A stretch of 64,000 nucleotides of DNA, taken from contig JAUZOQ010000005.1 in the NCBI GenBank assembly GCA_030706385.1, forward strand, positions 1 to 64,000, written 5' to 3'. Of this stretch, positions 29,037-39,058 are shown one piece after another. Position 1 is the stretch's first letter, and each line of letters starts with the position of its first letter. This DNA comes from Bacteroidota bacterium (lineage in GTDB: Bacteria > Bacteroidota > Ignavibacteria > Palsa-1295). The position numbers were made by a program, and so were the translations under genes. The notes beneath the pieces were generated by a model, which was not told the DNA's origin, searched no databases, and worked only from the letters and a program-made list of their open reading frames with translations.

Positions 29037-30017
29037 ATGAAGACATCATACTACCGGCTCCTACGGCTGGCAGTGATCGCCACAGGATTCGCATTCATCG
29101 CAGTATTTCTCCTTCTCATGATTCCGCGTCTTGGCGAGGTGCTGCCCTTCGATGCCTGGGTATTTCTTATTCGCGGTGCTATCCTGATGGCAGTAGGTCT
29201 CATTATCGCCTTCAAGCTGCCACATGCGAACGAGCATATATTCTTCGCACTGTTCCTGGTGAACTTCGGATTCAATTCCTGGTTGAGCTTTAATCCTGTG
29301 TTCTGGCTTGTCGGAGCTCTTTCGTGGTCGCTGACCTCAGCAAGCTTCGTCTATGCGATGATGAAATATCCCGGAGTTTCTGCCAGAGAATTATATCAGA
29401 ATTACCTTGCACGTAGGCGTCCGCTCTATAAAAGGCCGGTGCTCTTCTTCACCGATGATAAAAAATTTTGGTTAATCTTTTTTCCTGTGCTTATCGGACT
29501 GCGCATTGCCGTCACAGTTACTTCCTCAGCAGTTTTTTCGCAGATCGTGAATGTCGTCGTTATCTTTTGCGGATTGATCTATTTCCGGATAAGTTACAAT
29601 CTTGCAGGGAAAGCCGATCGGAGCAGACTTGCCTGGATCATTTGGGGCGTTGTGGTTACGCTTTTGCTGACAATGGTCGAAGTTGTCGTTAGGATCTTCT
29701 ATCCGGAAGCGCCTCAGGCCATCTATCAAGTTCTGGCAGCACTGACGGCAGCGACGGTTTGCATATCGCTCGTGATGGGAGTGTTCTTCTCCGGATTCCT
29801 TGATTCAGGACTTGTGGTTCGCGGTACGATCGTTTATAGTGCGATATTCTTATCGGTCGTGTTCCTCTTCAGCTTCGTCGAGCACTTCATCGAACATGAG
29901 ATCGCAACGCTTATCCATATTGAGACCGATATGGCAAGCGCATTCCTGGCCGGATTCCTCGCCCTTCTGATCCAGCCGCTGCATGAGAAGCTGGAGCATA
30001 AGTTGCCGAAGTTTTAA
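29037..30017 (+). CDS. multi-TM protein resembling the sensor region of 7TM-type histidine kinases, no kinase domain
   Basis: several TM segments; tail FLDSGLVVRGTIVYSAIFLSVVFLFSFVEHFI...LIQPLHEKLEHKL. Confidence 0.6.
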   Translation: MKTSYYRLLRLAVIATGFAFIAVFLLLMIPRLGEVLPFDAWVFLIRGAILMAVGLIIAFKLPHANEHIFFALFLVNFGFNSWLSFNPVFWLVGALSWSLTSASFVYAMMKYPGVSARELYQNYLARRRPLYKRPVLFFTDDKKFWLIFFPVLIGLRIAVTVTSSAVFSQIVNVVVIFCGLIYFRISYNLAGKADRSRLAWIIWGVVVTLLLTMVEVVVRIFYPEAPQAIYQVLAALTAATVCISLVMGVFFSGFLDSGLVVRGTIVYSAIFLSVVFLFSFVEHFIEHEIATLIHIETDMASAFLAGFLALLIQPLHEKLEHKLPKF

Positions 30018-30117
30018 ATGTTCAACTATAGTTACTCTCTTGTCGGTGATCTGGGGAAACCGAACTCTCTGAAATTCCCTTTTCTGCGCTCTCGGCTCCT
30101 AATTGACAATTATTGAG

Positions 30118-30125
30118 TATATTTG
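30118..30125 (+). promoter_or_regulatory. candidate Bacteroidota-type -7 element (TAnnTTTG) at the oxidase genes
   Basis: TATATTTG 32 nt upstream of the GTG at 30158. Confidence 0.4.
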
Positions 30126-30157
30126 CATAGGAAATATTCACAATTTTCAGGAAAATC

Positions 30158-30988
30158 GTGTCAGAAATAGCACTATCACACCAAACCGAAGTGCATGAAC
30201 ATCATGCGCCCGTCTATACGAGCACCGGAACGCCGATGGGAAAAGTCTTCATGTGGCTTTTCCTGTGCCAGGATGCGCTGATGTTTATGGGCTTGTTCGC
30301 AGCCTATATCTCCGTCCGTATCGGGCAGTCCAGTCTGTGGCCATCGCCGAACTCTGCACACATGCCGGGAATGGAGCATTATCCGCTCGATATCAATCTT
30401 ACGGCAATCAATACGTTTATCCTGATCTGCTCGAGCGTTACGATGGTTATGGCCGTGCAGGCTGCACGCACGCAATCGAAGAAAGGCCTCATTAAGTGGC
30501 TGCTTCTGACTGCGCTCGGTGGTGCGATCTTCCTTTCCGTTCAAGTTTATGAATACCGTCATTTGATCGGTGAAGACGGCATGGGAATGGAGAAAAGCCT
30601 TTTCGACGCCACATTCTTCAGCCTTACCGGTTTCCACGGACTGCACGTTTTCAGCGGAGTTGTTTATCTTCTCTGCGTTGTGATCGCAACGAAACTCGGA
30701 CCGAAACCGCATTCGGAGAACGGATGGGTTATGACGATCATGCGGCTTATAGCAATAGGGCTCCCGCTCTATTTATGGTTCGGACCGCTACACAAATGGC
30801 CGCCTCTTCCGCATGTTCTTGTTTCGATCCTTGCCGGAGCCGTACCGTACATCATTATTCGAAGCGTCAAATGGCTTCGCGAACGTCCGGCCTATACGCA
30901 GGGTGATGACATTGAAGTTGTAGGCCTGTATTGGCATTTTGTCGATCTGATCTGGATTATCTTATTTACGCTGGTATATTTGATATAA
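30158..30988 (+). CDS. cytochrome c oxidase subunit III-like protein
   Basis: GKVFMWLFLCQDALMFMGLFAAYISVR...FFSLTGFHGLHVFSGVVYLL...YWHFVDLIWIILFTLVYL; GTG start. Confidence 0.9.
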   Translation: MSEIALSHQTEVHEHHAPVYTSTGTPMGKVFMWLFLCQDALMFMGLFAAYISVRIGQSSLWPSPNSAHMPGMEHYPLDINLTAINTFILICSSVTMVMAVQAARTQSKKGLIKWLLLTALGGAIFLSVQVYEYRHLIGEDGMGMEKSLFDATFFSLTGFHGLHVFSGVVYLLCVVIATKLGPKPHSENGWVMTIMRLIAIGLPLYLWFGPLHKWPPLPHVLVSILAGAVPYIIIRSVKWLRERPAYTQGDDIEVVGLYWHFVDLIWIILFTLVYLI

Positions 30989-31284
30989 TGGAACATACTG
31001 AAACCAACCATACTAAAACATACCTGAAGATCTTCGGTGCATTAGCTGTTCTGACGATCATCGAAGTCATCATCTCGCAGAGCGGCATGCCGCAGACTCC
31101 GATGGTGGTTTTGCTGATTGCCTTCGCTTTGGTAAAAGCCGGACTTGTTGCATTGTATTTCATGCATTTGCACTATGATGCAAAATTCCTTTCCATCATT
31201 GCGTACGCACCGCTTGTCGTTGCTTCGATCCTGATCTTTATGCTAGCAATGGAATGGACATTCCAGCCTCATTGGCTATTTTAA
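30988..31284 (+). CDS. cytochrome c oxidase subunit IV-like protein
   Basis: YLKIFGALAVLTIIEVIISQ...MVVLLIAFALVKAGLVALYFMHLHYDAKFLSIIAYAPLV; overlaps the subunit III stop (TAATG). Confidence 0.85.
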   Translation: MEHTETNHTKTYLKIFGALAVLTIIEVIISQSGMPQTPMVVLLIAFALVKAGLVALYFMHLHYDAKFLSIIAYAPLVVASILIFMLAMEWTFQPHWLF

Positions 31285-31286
31285 CG

Positions 31287-31415
31287 GTGGATGAGAATCC
31301 GCAGCAAATAGATCGCAATCCGAAATTCAAACGGCGCCTTGCCATCGGCATTGCGATCTGGGTTTTCCTGATGTTCCTCTTTCTCGCCTTTGCGATCGCC
31401 ATCGATTGGCATTAG
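31287..31415 (+). CDS. 42-aa single-TM peptide, not in ORF track
   Basis: GTG start 2 nt after the subunit IV stop: VDENPQQIDRNPKFKRRLAIGIAIWVFLMFLFLAFAIAIDWH*. Confidence 0.6.
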   Translation: MDENPQQIDRNPKFKRRLAIGIAIWVFLMFLFLAFAIAIDWH

Positions 31416-31424
31416 GATTATCCG

Positions 31425-32165
31425 ATGCCTTCAACAAGAAATTCTCCTTCTAAGAGTAAGACTCTTCTCATCGCTGCAGCTATTGCGATCTCGGGTGCCC
31501 TGATCTATATAGCAATTCCAAAAGGCGAATCACCGAAGCAGGCAGAGCAGAATGCTTCATCGTTTTCAGGAATTGCACCGAAGGATTTTCATGGCATTCC
31601 TCCCGAAGGCACAGGTGGCGATCCCGATCTCAATCGAAAAAAGAATCGGTGGGTAGCTCCAATCGATGTTACGCCAATGACTGTAAGCCAAGTCATCGGC
31701 TTGCCTCATGATGATCTTTCGCTCATGGGAAAAGAATCACGCAGCAAATGGAGCGAGGCAGCGCGCGCTCAGGCCGCTGCAAGTGAGTCTCGGGGAATTC
31801 AAGTAGTAGGTTATCTCGCTCATGCAAAAGAATCCGGCGCGGAATCCTGCAACGGCAAGAACGACATCTATCATGATTTTCATATCTGGATCACCGAATC
31901 GCCGGGTGAAAATAAGAATCAGGGGATTATTGTCGAAGCGACTCCTTTTTGGAAGGAGCAATTTCCGGCCTGGAGATTAAGCACATTTGAAAAACTTGCT
32001 TCTGGGCAAGCACAAGTCCGGGTAACAGGCTGGCTGCTTTGGGACCAGGAACACGGGGATGAAGTGGGCAAATCTCGTGGCTCGCTTTGGGAGATCCATC
32101 CGTTCACGAAATTCGAATATTTCTCCGGAGGCAAGTGGGTCGAGTTAGCATCGGCGCCGTTGTGA
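31425..32165 (+). CDS. membrane-anchored hypothetical protein
   Basis: N-terminal TM; VRVTGWLLWDQEHGDEVGKSRGSLWEIHPFTKFEYF. Confidence 0.65.
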   Translation: MPSTRNSPSKSKTLLIAAAIAISGALIYIAIPKGESPKQAEQNASSFSGIAPKDFHGIPPEGTGGDPDLNRKKNRWVAPIDVTPMTVSQVIGLPHDDLSLMGKESRSKWSEAARAQAAASESRGIQVVGYLAHAKESGAESCNGKNDIYHDFHIWITESPGENKNQGIIVEATPFWKEQFPAWRLSTFEKLASGQAQVRVTGWLLWDQEHGDEVGKSRGSLWEIHPFTKFEYFSGGKWVELASAPL

Positions 32166-32254
32166 CCCTGGCCACCGATCCAAGCGACCAGGCAAAACTT
32201 TTATTCCCTTCACCTTCGTTACAGAGCGTGGTATTGAGCTATTAATCAACACAT

Positions 32255-32965
32255 ATGAAATTTATCGTCGTAGTATCCGTCCTGCTTTATTGCAGCGCCG
32301 CATTTTCCCAAGAAGATAAGCCGACTCCGGCCATGGTACCCGGAAGAACAATGGCGCCCGTTCAACCGAAATCGTATCCCGATAGTGTGGAGTTTGCAAA
32401 AGCATTTAAGGAATACTATGCCCTGAACAAACCTGAAAAAACGCTGAAACAGCAGGCCGAGCAATACTTCCATAGTTTATCGCGCGGATTTGCCATGCAA
32501 GGCATCGATTCAGCCGAAGCTGCGAAAGTGGCATTCAAGGGCCTTGACGAAAAAGCGCTAGAGAAGATCTATTTTGATACCTACCGCAGAAATTTGACTG
32601 CGAAAGAATTGAAGAAGTTTGCCGAATTCATCAAGACTCCGGAAGGAAAGCATATTGCCGATGTCTGGCAGAACTTACAGCGCGTTACGACAGAATCTTC
32701 AATGTACATTGCGCGCACGATCAACTTGAACCTCACTCCGATACGCCAGGCAGCTCATGAAAAAATGGAGAAAGAACGCCCGCCCCAAAAGCGCAAAGCA
32801 GATGGACAGGATAAACTGCCTAAGTCTTCCGCACCTGCGACGATCGATGTTTTCGATCAAAGAAATGCGGCCAGCAAAGATTCAATGATGAGAGTGCAAA
32901 GTTTGCAGCGTGGCCTGCCCAAATCTATCGATTCGCTTGCAACACCTCCGCCGTCGAAGCAGTGA
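32255..32965 (+). CDS. exported DUF2059-like protein
   Basis: signal peptide; YFDTYRRNLTAKELKKFAEFIKTPEGKHI. Confidence 0.65.
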   Translation: MKFIVVVSVLLYCSAAFSQEDKPTPAMVPGRTMAPVQPKSYPDSVEFAKAFKEYYALNKPEKTLKQQAEQYFHSLSRGFAMQGIDSAEAAKVAFKGLDEKALEKIYFDTYRRNLTAKELKKFAEFIKTPEGKHIADVWQNLQRVTTESSMYIARTINLNLTPIRQAAHEKMEKERPPQKRKADGQDKLPKSSAPATIDVFDQRNAASKDSMMRVQSLQRGLPKSIDSLATPPPSKQ

Positions 32966-33792
32966 GTGCGGAGCAAAGTATCGGTGTCTTTGATTCCGGC
33001 ATCGGCGGACTGACGGTCGTTAAAGAATTATTTTCCCGCGTACCGCATGAGCGCATCGTGTATTTCGGCGATACTGCCAGAGTCCCTTACGGTTCGAAAT
33101 CCGTAGAAACTGTCCGCCGCTATGCCCGCGAAGATACTGAACTGCTTCTTCGGCATCATCCGAAACTCATCGTCGTCGCCTGCAATACCGTCAGTGCCGT
33201 TGCACTCGATGTTGTCAAATCACTTGCAAATGGAATCCCGGTGATCGGAATGATCGAGCCGGCATGCAAAGAGGCGATCCGCGTTTCTGCTTCCGGGAAG
33301 ATCGGCATCATCGGTACGGATGCGACGATCTCGAGCAAAGCATATGAAACCGAGTTGCGGAACGAGGCCAAGCGAATGGGGAAAGAGATCGAGACGTTCG
33401 CCAAAGCTTGTCCGCTCTTTGTCCCGCTTGCCGAAGAAGGCTGGGAAGAAAAAATAGTTGCCGAACTCGTTGCGCGCGAATATCTTCACTCTCTGCACGA
33501 AGCAAAAGTCGATACGCTGATCTTAGGCTGCACGCATTACCCGGTTCTCTCTCATGTCATTCAAACCGTTATGGGAGCAGGCGTAACGTTGATAAACTCC
33601 GGTGCGATCGCAGCGCAGGAAGTAAAGATCCTCGAAGGTGATGCCGGAGCAAAACGATCCGATCACGTATTCTTCGTAAGCGATATTCCACGCAAATTCC
33701 AGTCGCTCGGTGAAAGATTCTTAGGCCGCGAATTGCCTACAGTCAAACAAGTGACATACGAAGAGGCCTGGGTCATCGAACACGATAGCTGA
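32962..33792 (+). CDS. murI: glutamate racemase
   Basis: IGVFDSGIGGLTVVKEL...YFGDTARVPYGSKS...VVACNTVSAVAL...LILGCTHYPVL; GTG start overlaps upstream stop. Confidence 0.96.
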   Translation: MSAEQSIGVFDSGIGGLTVVKELFSRVPHERIVYFGDTARVPYGSKSVETVRRYAREDTELLLRHHPKLIVVACNTVSAVALDVVKSLANGIPVIGMIEPACKEAIRVSASGKIGIIGTDATISSKAYETELRNEAKRMGKEIETFAKACPLFVPLAEEGWEEKIVAELVAREYLHSLHEAKVDTLILGCTHYPVLSHVIQTVMGAGVTLINSGAIAAQEVKILEGDAGAKRSDHVFFVSDIPRKFQSLGERFLGRELPTVKQVTYEEAWVIEHDS

Positions 33793-33798
33793 GAGCGC

Positions 33799-35724
33799 AT
33801 GTCCCCAAAAAAAGCGAAGTCATCCCCACCGGTTTCGAAGCGTGCTGCACCTCCTGCCGGCCGGAACAAATTCCTGACGTTATTGGCAGGAATCGTAGTA
33901 CTCTGCGTAGGGCTCTATCAAGCAATTGGATTACGCTGGGTTTCCGATGATGCCTTCATCACCTATCGTTATGTAAAGAACTTCGTCGAAGGCCATGGTA
34001 TTGTTTACAATCCGGGTGAATATGTCGAAGGTTATACCCATTTTCTTTGGCTTCTGATCTTATCGGTAGCGAAGGCGATCGGCCTCGATCCCGTCGATGC
34101 AAGTATGTGGCTTGGTATTGCCGCATACACGGGAATCTTGATTCTCTTCCTCATTATTTCGAGGAAAGAACAAAAAAGGAATTCGCATTCTGAACAGAAT
34201 TCATTTTTCATTCCGCTGGCTGCACTCCTTCTCGCCTTGAATTATGACATGGCCGTCTGGGCAAGCGGCGGCCTTGAGACTGCGCTCTATACTTTCCTTA
34301 TTTCTCTTTCATTCTTCACCTGGTTCTATACCGAGCTTGAGACTAAAAAGAAATTGCTTACTACCGGATGCATTTTACTTCTGGCAACACTTACGCGTCC
34401 GGACGGAGCGCTTTTTATTCTCGCAGCCTTTGGATTGTTGATAGTAATGGGATTGAAGCAAAAGATCTCATTTGCCATCACCGCCCGATCGATCGGACTT
34501 CTCGTTTTGCCTGTGCTTGCCTTCGGCATTCCCTATCTGTTCTGGAAGTATAGTTATTACGGAGATATCTTCCCGACAACATACTATGCGAAATCTGCCG
34601 ATCAAAATTATTTCGGACAAGGCTTCTTCTACATCTGGCTGTTTTTCCGCGTGTATTTCTCCGCAGGCATTGCATTAGTGATCCTCGGCACTCTTGCTAT
34701 CGTACGAAAGATCCGATTCCATACTTCGAAGGATGTCAGTAGCGCAGATAAGTTTATGACTGGCGGCTCTCCTGTGATCGCCGCCTCAACCGCGATCGTT
34801 ATCTATCTCGTATTGAATGTTGCGCGAGTTGGTGGAGATTTCATGTTCGCGCGATTCATGATTCCCGTTCTGCCGCTTATCTACTATCTTATCGAATCCT
34901 TAGTAAACCGTCTCGCACTCTTTCCAAAGTTCAGGTTTGCTGTTCCGATTGCGTTGATCTGTTTCGTAGTACTGGAGACCGGACTTCGTGAGAAAGTCTT
35001 GTTCCACTTCGATCAGAAGAGCGGTCAGCTTGCCGGCAATTGGGACGGTCCCGATGGCGGCGAGACGCATGGAATAGCCGATGAGCGCTGGGTCTATATG
35101 CGAAAGAGATTTCTGCTCAACGGCGTTGAGCGTGGTTCGCTCGATGTATATTGCGATATCGGAAAATATTACGAGCCGTTCTTCGAAGGCCTGCCTGTTA
35201 CCGTTGCCATCACCGGCGCGCAGAATATGATCGCCTATTATGCGAATTTTCATACATGTATCAATGAATACGGACTCACCGATAAATTCATCGCTCACAT
35301 GCCGATCACAGGCCGCGGAAGGATCGGACATGAAAAGATGGCGCCGGAAGAATATCTGATCAAGCGAGGAGTTCAGCTTCAATTCTTCTCCGTCGTGCAA
35401 AAACTTCCGGAACAGCGGTCGTGGGATATGGCAGCATTTGAAATTCCGGAGTATGGAATATGGCAGATCGCAAAAGTATTTGTTTACGATAAACCGATCA
35501 TGGATGAGTTGTTCCGGAGATTCCGGGCAGCAGGAATTCGGGCCATGCTGCCGAAATACGAAATGATCATGCCTCTCTATCTCAACACAACAATGCCCTC
35601 CCTGCCCGTCGAACAGGTCAAAGAGGATTACGAATCCTTTAAGCGCCTCTACTTCAATCGCTATCCGGATCCCGCAGCCCAAAAGAGAATTGAGGACTAC
35701 ATTGCTCAAAAGAGCAAGAGCTAA
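33799..35724 (+). CDS. GT-C/GT39-like membrane glycosyltransferase
   Basis: WVSDDAFITYRYVKNFVEGHGIVYNPGEYVEGYTHFLWLLIL; about a dozen hydrophobic segments. Confidence 0.75.
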   Translation: MSPKKAKSSPPVSKRAAPPAGRNKFLTLLAGIVVLCVGLYQAIGLRWVSDDAFITYRYVKNFVEGHGIVYNPGEYVEGYTHFLWLLILSVAKAIGLDPVDASMWLGIAAYTGILILFLIISRKEQKRNSHSEQNSFFIPLAALLLALNYDMAVWASGGLETALYTFLISLSFFTWFYTELETKKKLLTTGCILLLATLTRPDGALFILAAFGLLIVMGLKQKISFAITARSIGLLVLPVLAFGIPYLFWKYSYYGDIFPTTYYAKSADQNYFGQGFFYIWLFFRVYFSAGIALVILGTLAIVRKIRFHTSKDVSSADKFMTGGSPVIAASTAIVIYLVLNVARVGGDFMFARFMIPVLPLIYYLIESLVNRLALFPKFRFAVPIALICFVVLETGLREKVLFHFDQKSGQLAGNWDGPDGGETHGIADERWVYMRKRFLLNGVERGSLDVYCDIGKYYEPFFEGLPVTVAITGAQNMIAYYANFHTCINEYGLTDKFIAHMPITGRGRIGHEKMAPEEYLIKRGVQLQFFSVVQKLPEQRSWDMAAFEIPEYGIWQIAKVFVYDKPIMDELFRRFRAAGIRAMLPKYEMIMPLYLNTTMPSLPVEQVKEDYESFKRLYFNRYPDPAAQKRIEDYIAQKSKS

Positions 35725-35774
35725 GCGCGATTTGCGTAAGTTTGTAGTCCGAATTACAATTGTAGAATACCACT

Positions 35775-36791
35775 ATGAATCCAATCTCCGGACTTTCGAT
35801 CGCCGTCATCGTCGCATGTCTGTTCTTCCTAATCTTCCTGCTGTACATGGTGCCGCTCGGCCTCTGGATCACCGCACTTTCAAGCGGAGTAAAAGTCCGC
35901 ATCTTTGGCGACTTAGTTGGCATGCGTTTCCGCAAAGTCCCGCCAGATGTGATCATTCGCTCGAAGATCACGGCAACGAAGGCAGGCATTAGTATCGATA
36001 TTCCGTCATTGGAAGCACATTACATGGCCGGCGGAAACGTGCCGAAAGTTATTAATGCACTCATCAGCGCCCATAAAGCTAATATCGATCTCGATTTTAA
36101 TCGTGCCGCAGCTATCGATCTTGCAGGTCGCGACGTGCTCGAAGCCGTAAAGCTATCGGTTAATCCGAAAGTCATTGAGACTCCGCCTGTAGCTGCCGTT
36201 GCCAAAAACGGTATTCAGGTGACGGCCGTGGCCCGAGTCACCATCCGTGCCAATCTCGAGCGCCTTGTCGGCGGAGCTGGAGAAGCGACGATCCTGGCCA
36301 GAGTCGGCGAGGGAATCGTGACGACGATCGGTTCGAGTAATTCGCATAAAGAAGTGCTCGAAAGCCCCGACAATATTTCTAAAACTGTTCTTGCGAAAGG
36401 GCTCGATTCCGGAACGGCGTATGAGATTCTCTCCATTGATATTGCCGATGTCGATATCGGACAGAATATCGGCGCAAAACTTCAGAGCGATCAGGCCGAA
36501 GCGGAGCTGAAGGTTGCTCGTGCCAAAGCCGAAGAGCGCCGCGCTGCTGCTATTGCATTCGAACAGGAAATGAAGGCACGAGTGCAGGAGATGCGCGCAA
36601 AGGTTGTTGAATCCGAAGCGCAGATCCCGATGGCTATTGCAGAAGCTTTCCGCACCGGAAAACTTGGAGTTCTCGATTACTACAATATGCAGAATGTCCA
36701 GGCCGATACGGGCATGAGGAAGGCCATTGCCGAAAGTGCTTCACCGGAAATGGGAACAACTGGCGGAAGCGCAACGACAGGAAATGCTTGA
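35775..36791 (+). CDS. floA: flotillin-like protein FloA
   Basis: [46 protein letters not shown]...[51 protein letters not shown]. Confidence 0.93.
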   Translation: MNPISGLSIAVIVACLFFLIFLLYMVPLGLWITALSSGVKVRIFGDLVGMRFRKVPPDVIIRSKITATKAGISIDIPSLEAHYMAGGNVPKVINALISAHKANIDLDFNRAAAIDLAGRDVLEAVKLSVNPKVIETPPVAAVAKNGIQVTAVARVTIRANLERLVGGAGEATILARVGEGIVTTIGSSNSHKEVLESPDNISKTVLAKGLDSGTAYEILSIDIADVDIGQNIGAKLQSDQAEAELKVARAKAEERRAAAIAFEQEMKARVQEMRAKVVESEAQIPMAIAEAFRTGKLGVLDYYNMQNVQADTGMRKAIAESASPEMGTTGGSATTGNA

Positions 36792-36879
36792 TCAATTTTC
36801 AATTTTCGATGGTCAATGTGCAATGGATGCATACCTGTAAGATACATATGATCAATTATCACAGATCACGAATTGAATA

Positions 36880-38229
36880 ATGCTCATTCGTTCAATATCC
36901 GGATTACGCGGAATCACCTCTGCTCCTGATGGCTTCACTGAAGAAGTCGCAACGCTCTATGCGCAAAGTTTCGCCGCGATGCTTGGTAATAACGGCCTCG
37001 TTGCATTGGGCTATGACGGAAGACAGGGTGGCAAACAATACTACGAGATCATTGCCGAAGCTCTTCGAAATGCCGGATGCGATGTACTTGGGCTTTTGAT
37101 GGTCCCGACTCCTACGGTCATGTTTGCAGTTGAAACGCATACATCGGTCAAAGGCGGTATTTCTGTTACTGCAAGCCACAATGGTCAGGAATGGAACGGC
37201 ATGAAGTTTATTGCCCGGACCGGACTCTTTCTGGATAAAACCGAAAACGAGAAACTCTGGGCTCTTGTCGATGGCGGTCCTAAGAATCATAATGGAGCAT
37301 CGGGCGAGTTGATACCGGGAGATGAGGTGAAGATCGAACATGTTGATAGTGTTTCGCAAATACCATTTCTCTCGATCGAAGCGATCCGGTCGCGGAATTT
37401 CAAGATCATTCTCGATGCCGTTAATGCCTCGGGATCATTCATTGTCCGCGAATTACTCACGGCGCTCGGAGCCCTTGATATTATTCCGCTTCATGCCGAT
37501 GGCTCCGGAGTATTTCCGCACAGTCCCGAACCTGTTCCGCAGAATCTTACGGAGTTATGCGAAGCTGTCCGAAGGGAAAAAGCCGATCTCGGCATAGCCG
37601 TCGATCCCGATGCCGATCGATGCGTGCTCATCATGGATAATGGCGAACCATTTATTGAAGAGAATACGATCGTTCTGGCTACAGAAGAAGTCCTGCGCAA
37701 CAGTGAAAAGGGACAGTCCGTCGTTGTCAATCTCTCTACGACTCGAAGTGTTGAGGACGTAGCCGAAAAATTCGGCGCAACCGTTTACCGGACACCGGTA
37801 GGTGAGATCAATGTTGCAAAGCAAATGAGATCGATCAGTGCCGTCATTGGCGGAGAGGGCTCTGGCGGGGTCATCTACCCTTCTGTTCACACCGGACGCG
37901 ATTCTTTGGTTGCGATTGCACTTGTCCTGAACAATCTTGCATTCAGTAATGTAAGCCTTTCGGAAAAGAAGAAATACTTGCCGCAATACGAGATCGTCAA
38001 ATCGAAGATCGCATTGGAAAACGAAGAGCAGGTCGCTACTATTCTCGCCGGTGTGCGAGCGAAGATGTCGCCTGAGGCTTTGAAGGTCAATGAAGAAGAT
38101 GGTATTCGATTCGATTTTGAGAAAAGCTGGCTTCATGTCCGGGCTTCGAATACCGAACCTATTATCCGGCTAATTGCCGAAGCGCCGACCAAGGAAGAAG
38201 CGGAAAGCATTTTAGAGCGGGCGCAATAA
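36880..38229 (+). CDS. glmM: phosphohexomutase, phosphoglucosamine mutase-like
   Basis: GISVTASHNGQEWNGMKF; DPDADRCVLI; GGEGSGGVIYP; RASNTEPIIRLIAEA. Confidence 0.82.
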   Translation: MLIRSISGLRGITSAPDGFTEEVATLYAQSFAAMLGNNGLVALGYDGRQGGKQYYEIIAEALRNAGCDVLGLLMVPTPTVMFAVETHTSVKGGISVTASHNGQEWNGMKFIARTGLFLDKTENEKLWALVDGGPKNHNGASGELIPGDEVKIEHVDSVSQIPFLSIEAIRSRNFKIILDAVNASGSFIVRELLTALGALDIIPLHADGSGVFPHSPEPVPQNLTELCEAVRREKADLGIAVDPDADRCVLIMDNGEPFIEENTIVLATEEVLRNSEKGQSVVVNLSTTRSVEDVAEKFGATVYRTPVGEINVAKQMRSISAVIGGEGSGGVIYPSVHTGRDSLVAIALVLNNLAFSNVSLSEKKKYLPQYEIVKSKIALENEEQVATILAGVRAKMSPEALKVNEEDGIRFDFEKSWLHVRASNTEPIIRLIAEAPTKEEAESILERAQ

Positions 38230-38269
38230 TCCCATACGATGATTCCTCTGTATTGACGACAGCAACGGC

Positions 38270-39058
38270 ATGGATGCAGTCTCACCGACGAAACAAATAA
38301 GCTCAATTCCAACCCTTGTCGTTTCGGGCTTGAGAAAAGTTTATGGCAGTACCGTTGCCGTCGATGACATCTCTTTCGAACTTCGGCAGAACGAAATACT
38401 CGGTCTCTTAGGCCCCAACGGCGCCGGAAAGACGACGACGATCAACATGATCCTTGGAGTCCTTAAACCCACAGCCGGAGCGATCTCCGTTGACGGCAAG
38501 GATATCGTTCACCACCGAAGTGCAATCTTGGAACGCACGAACTTCGCAGCAGTCTATGCTCCGCTTCCAGGAAATCTGACCGTTGCGCAAAACCTAAGAA
38601 TTTTCGGATTACTCTACGGCGTATCGCATCTGACGGAAAAGATCGAAGAGCTGCTTGCCATGTTTGATCTCACCGCATTCCGTAACACAAAATGCGGAGT
38701 GCTATCTTCAGGCGAACAAACGCGTGTCGGCCTTGCGAAAGCTTTCATCAACGATCCCACACTTCTGCTTCTCGACGAACCGACTGCATCGCTCGATCCT
38801 TCGAAAGCCCTGGAGATCCGCACACTCATTCGTGAGTTCGCCCGTGAGCGATCCGTTGCGATCTTGCTGACTTCGCATAATATGTATGAAGTCGAACATA
38901 TTTGCGATAGAGTTCTTTTTCTATCGAAAGGCAAGATCCTTCTTGAAGGCGATCCGAAACTCCTTCCGCAGCAGCATGGGAAAAAGACGCTGGAAGAATT
39001 ATTCATCACCGTTGCGCGCGAACCGCTTTCGCTCGAACATGTTGTGGAGCCGTCATGA
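38270..39058 (+). CDS. ABC transporter ATP-binding protein
   Basis: Walker A GPNGAGKTTTI; LSSGEQTRVGLAKAF; Walker B LLLLDEPTASLDP. Confidence 0.95.
   Translation: MDAVSPTKQISSIPTLVVSGLRKVYGSTVAVDDISFELRQNEILGLLGPNGAGKTTTINMILGVLKPTAGAISVDGKDIVHHRSAILERTNFAAVYAPLPGNLTVAQNLRIFGLLYGVSHLTEKIEELLAMFDLTAFRNTKCGVLSSGEQTRVGLAKAFINDPTLLLLDEPTASLDPSKALEIRTLIREFARERSVAILLTSHNMYEVEHICDRVLFLSKGKILLEGDPKLLPQQHGKKTLEELFITVAREPLSLEHVVEPS

Noticed and set aside
30176-30712. 178-aa minus-strand ORF opposite cytochrome oxidase subunit III
   Set aside because: Antisense to a clear oxidase subunit
34900-35709. 269-aa minus-strand ORF opposite the GT-C gene
   Set aside because: Antisense shadow ORF with no domain or leader support
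37555-38136. 193-aa minus-strand ORF opposite glmM
   Set aside because: Antisense shadow of a conserved enzyme gene
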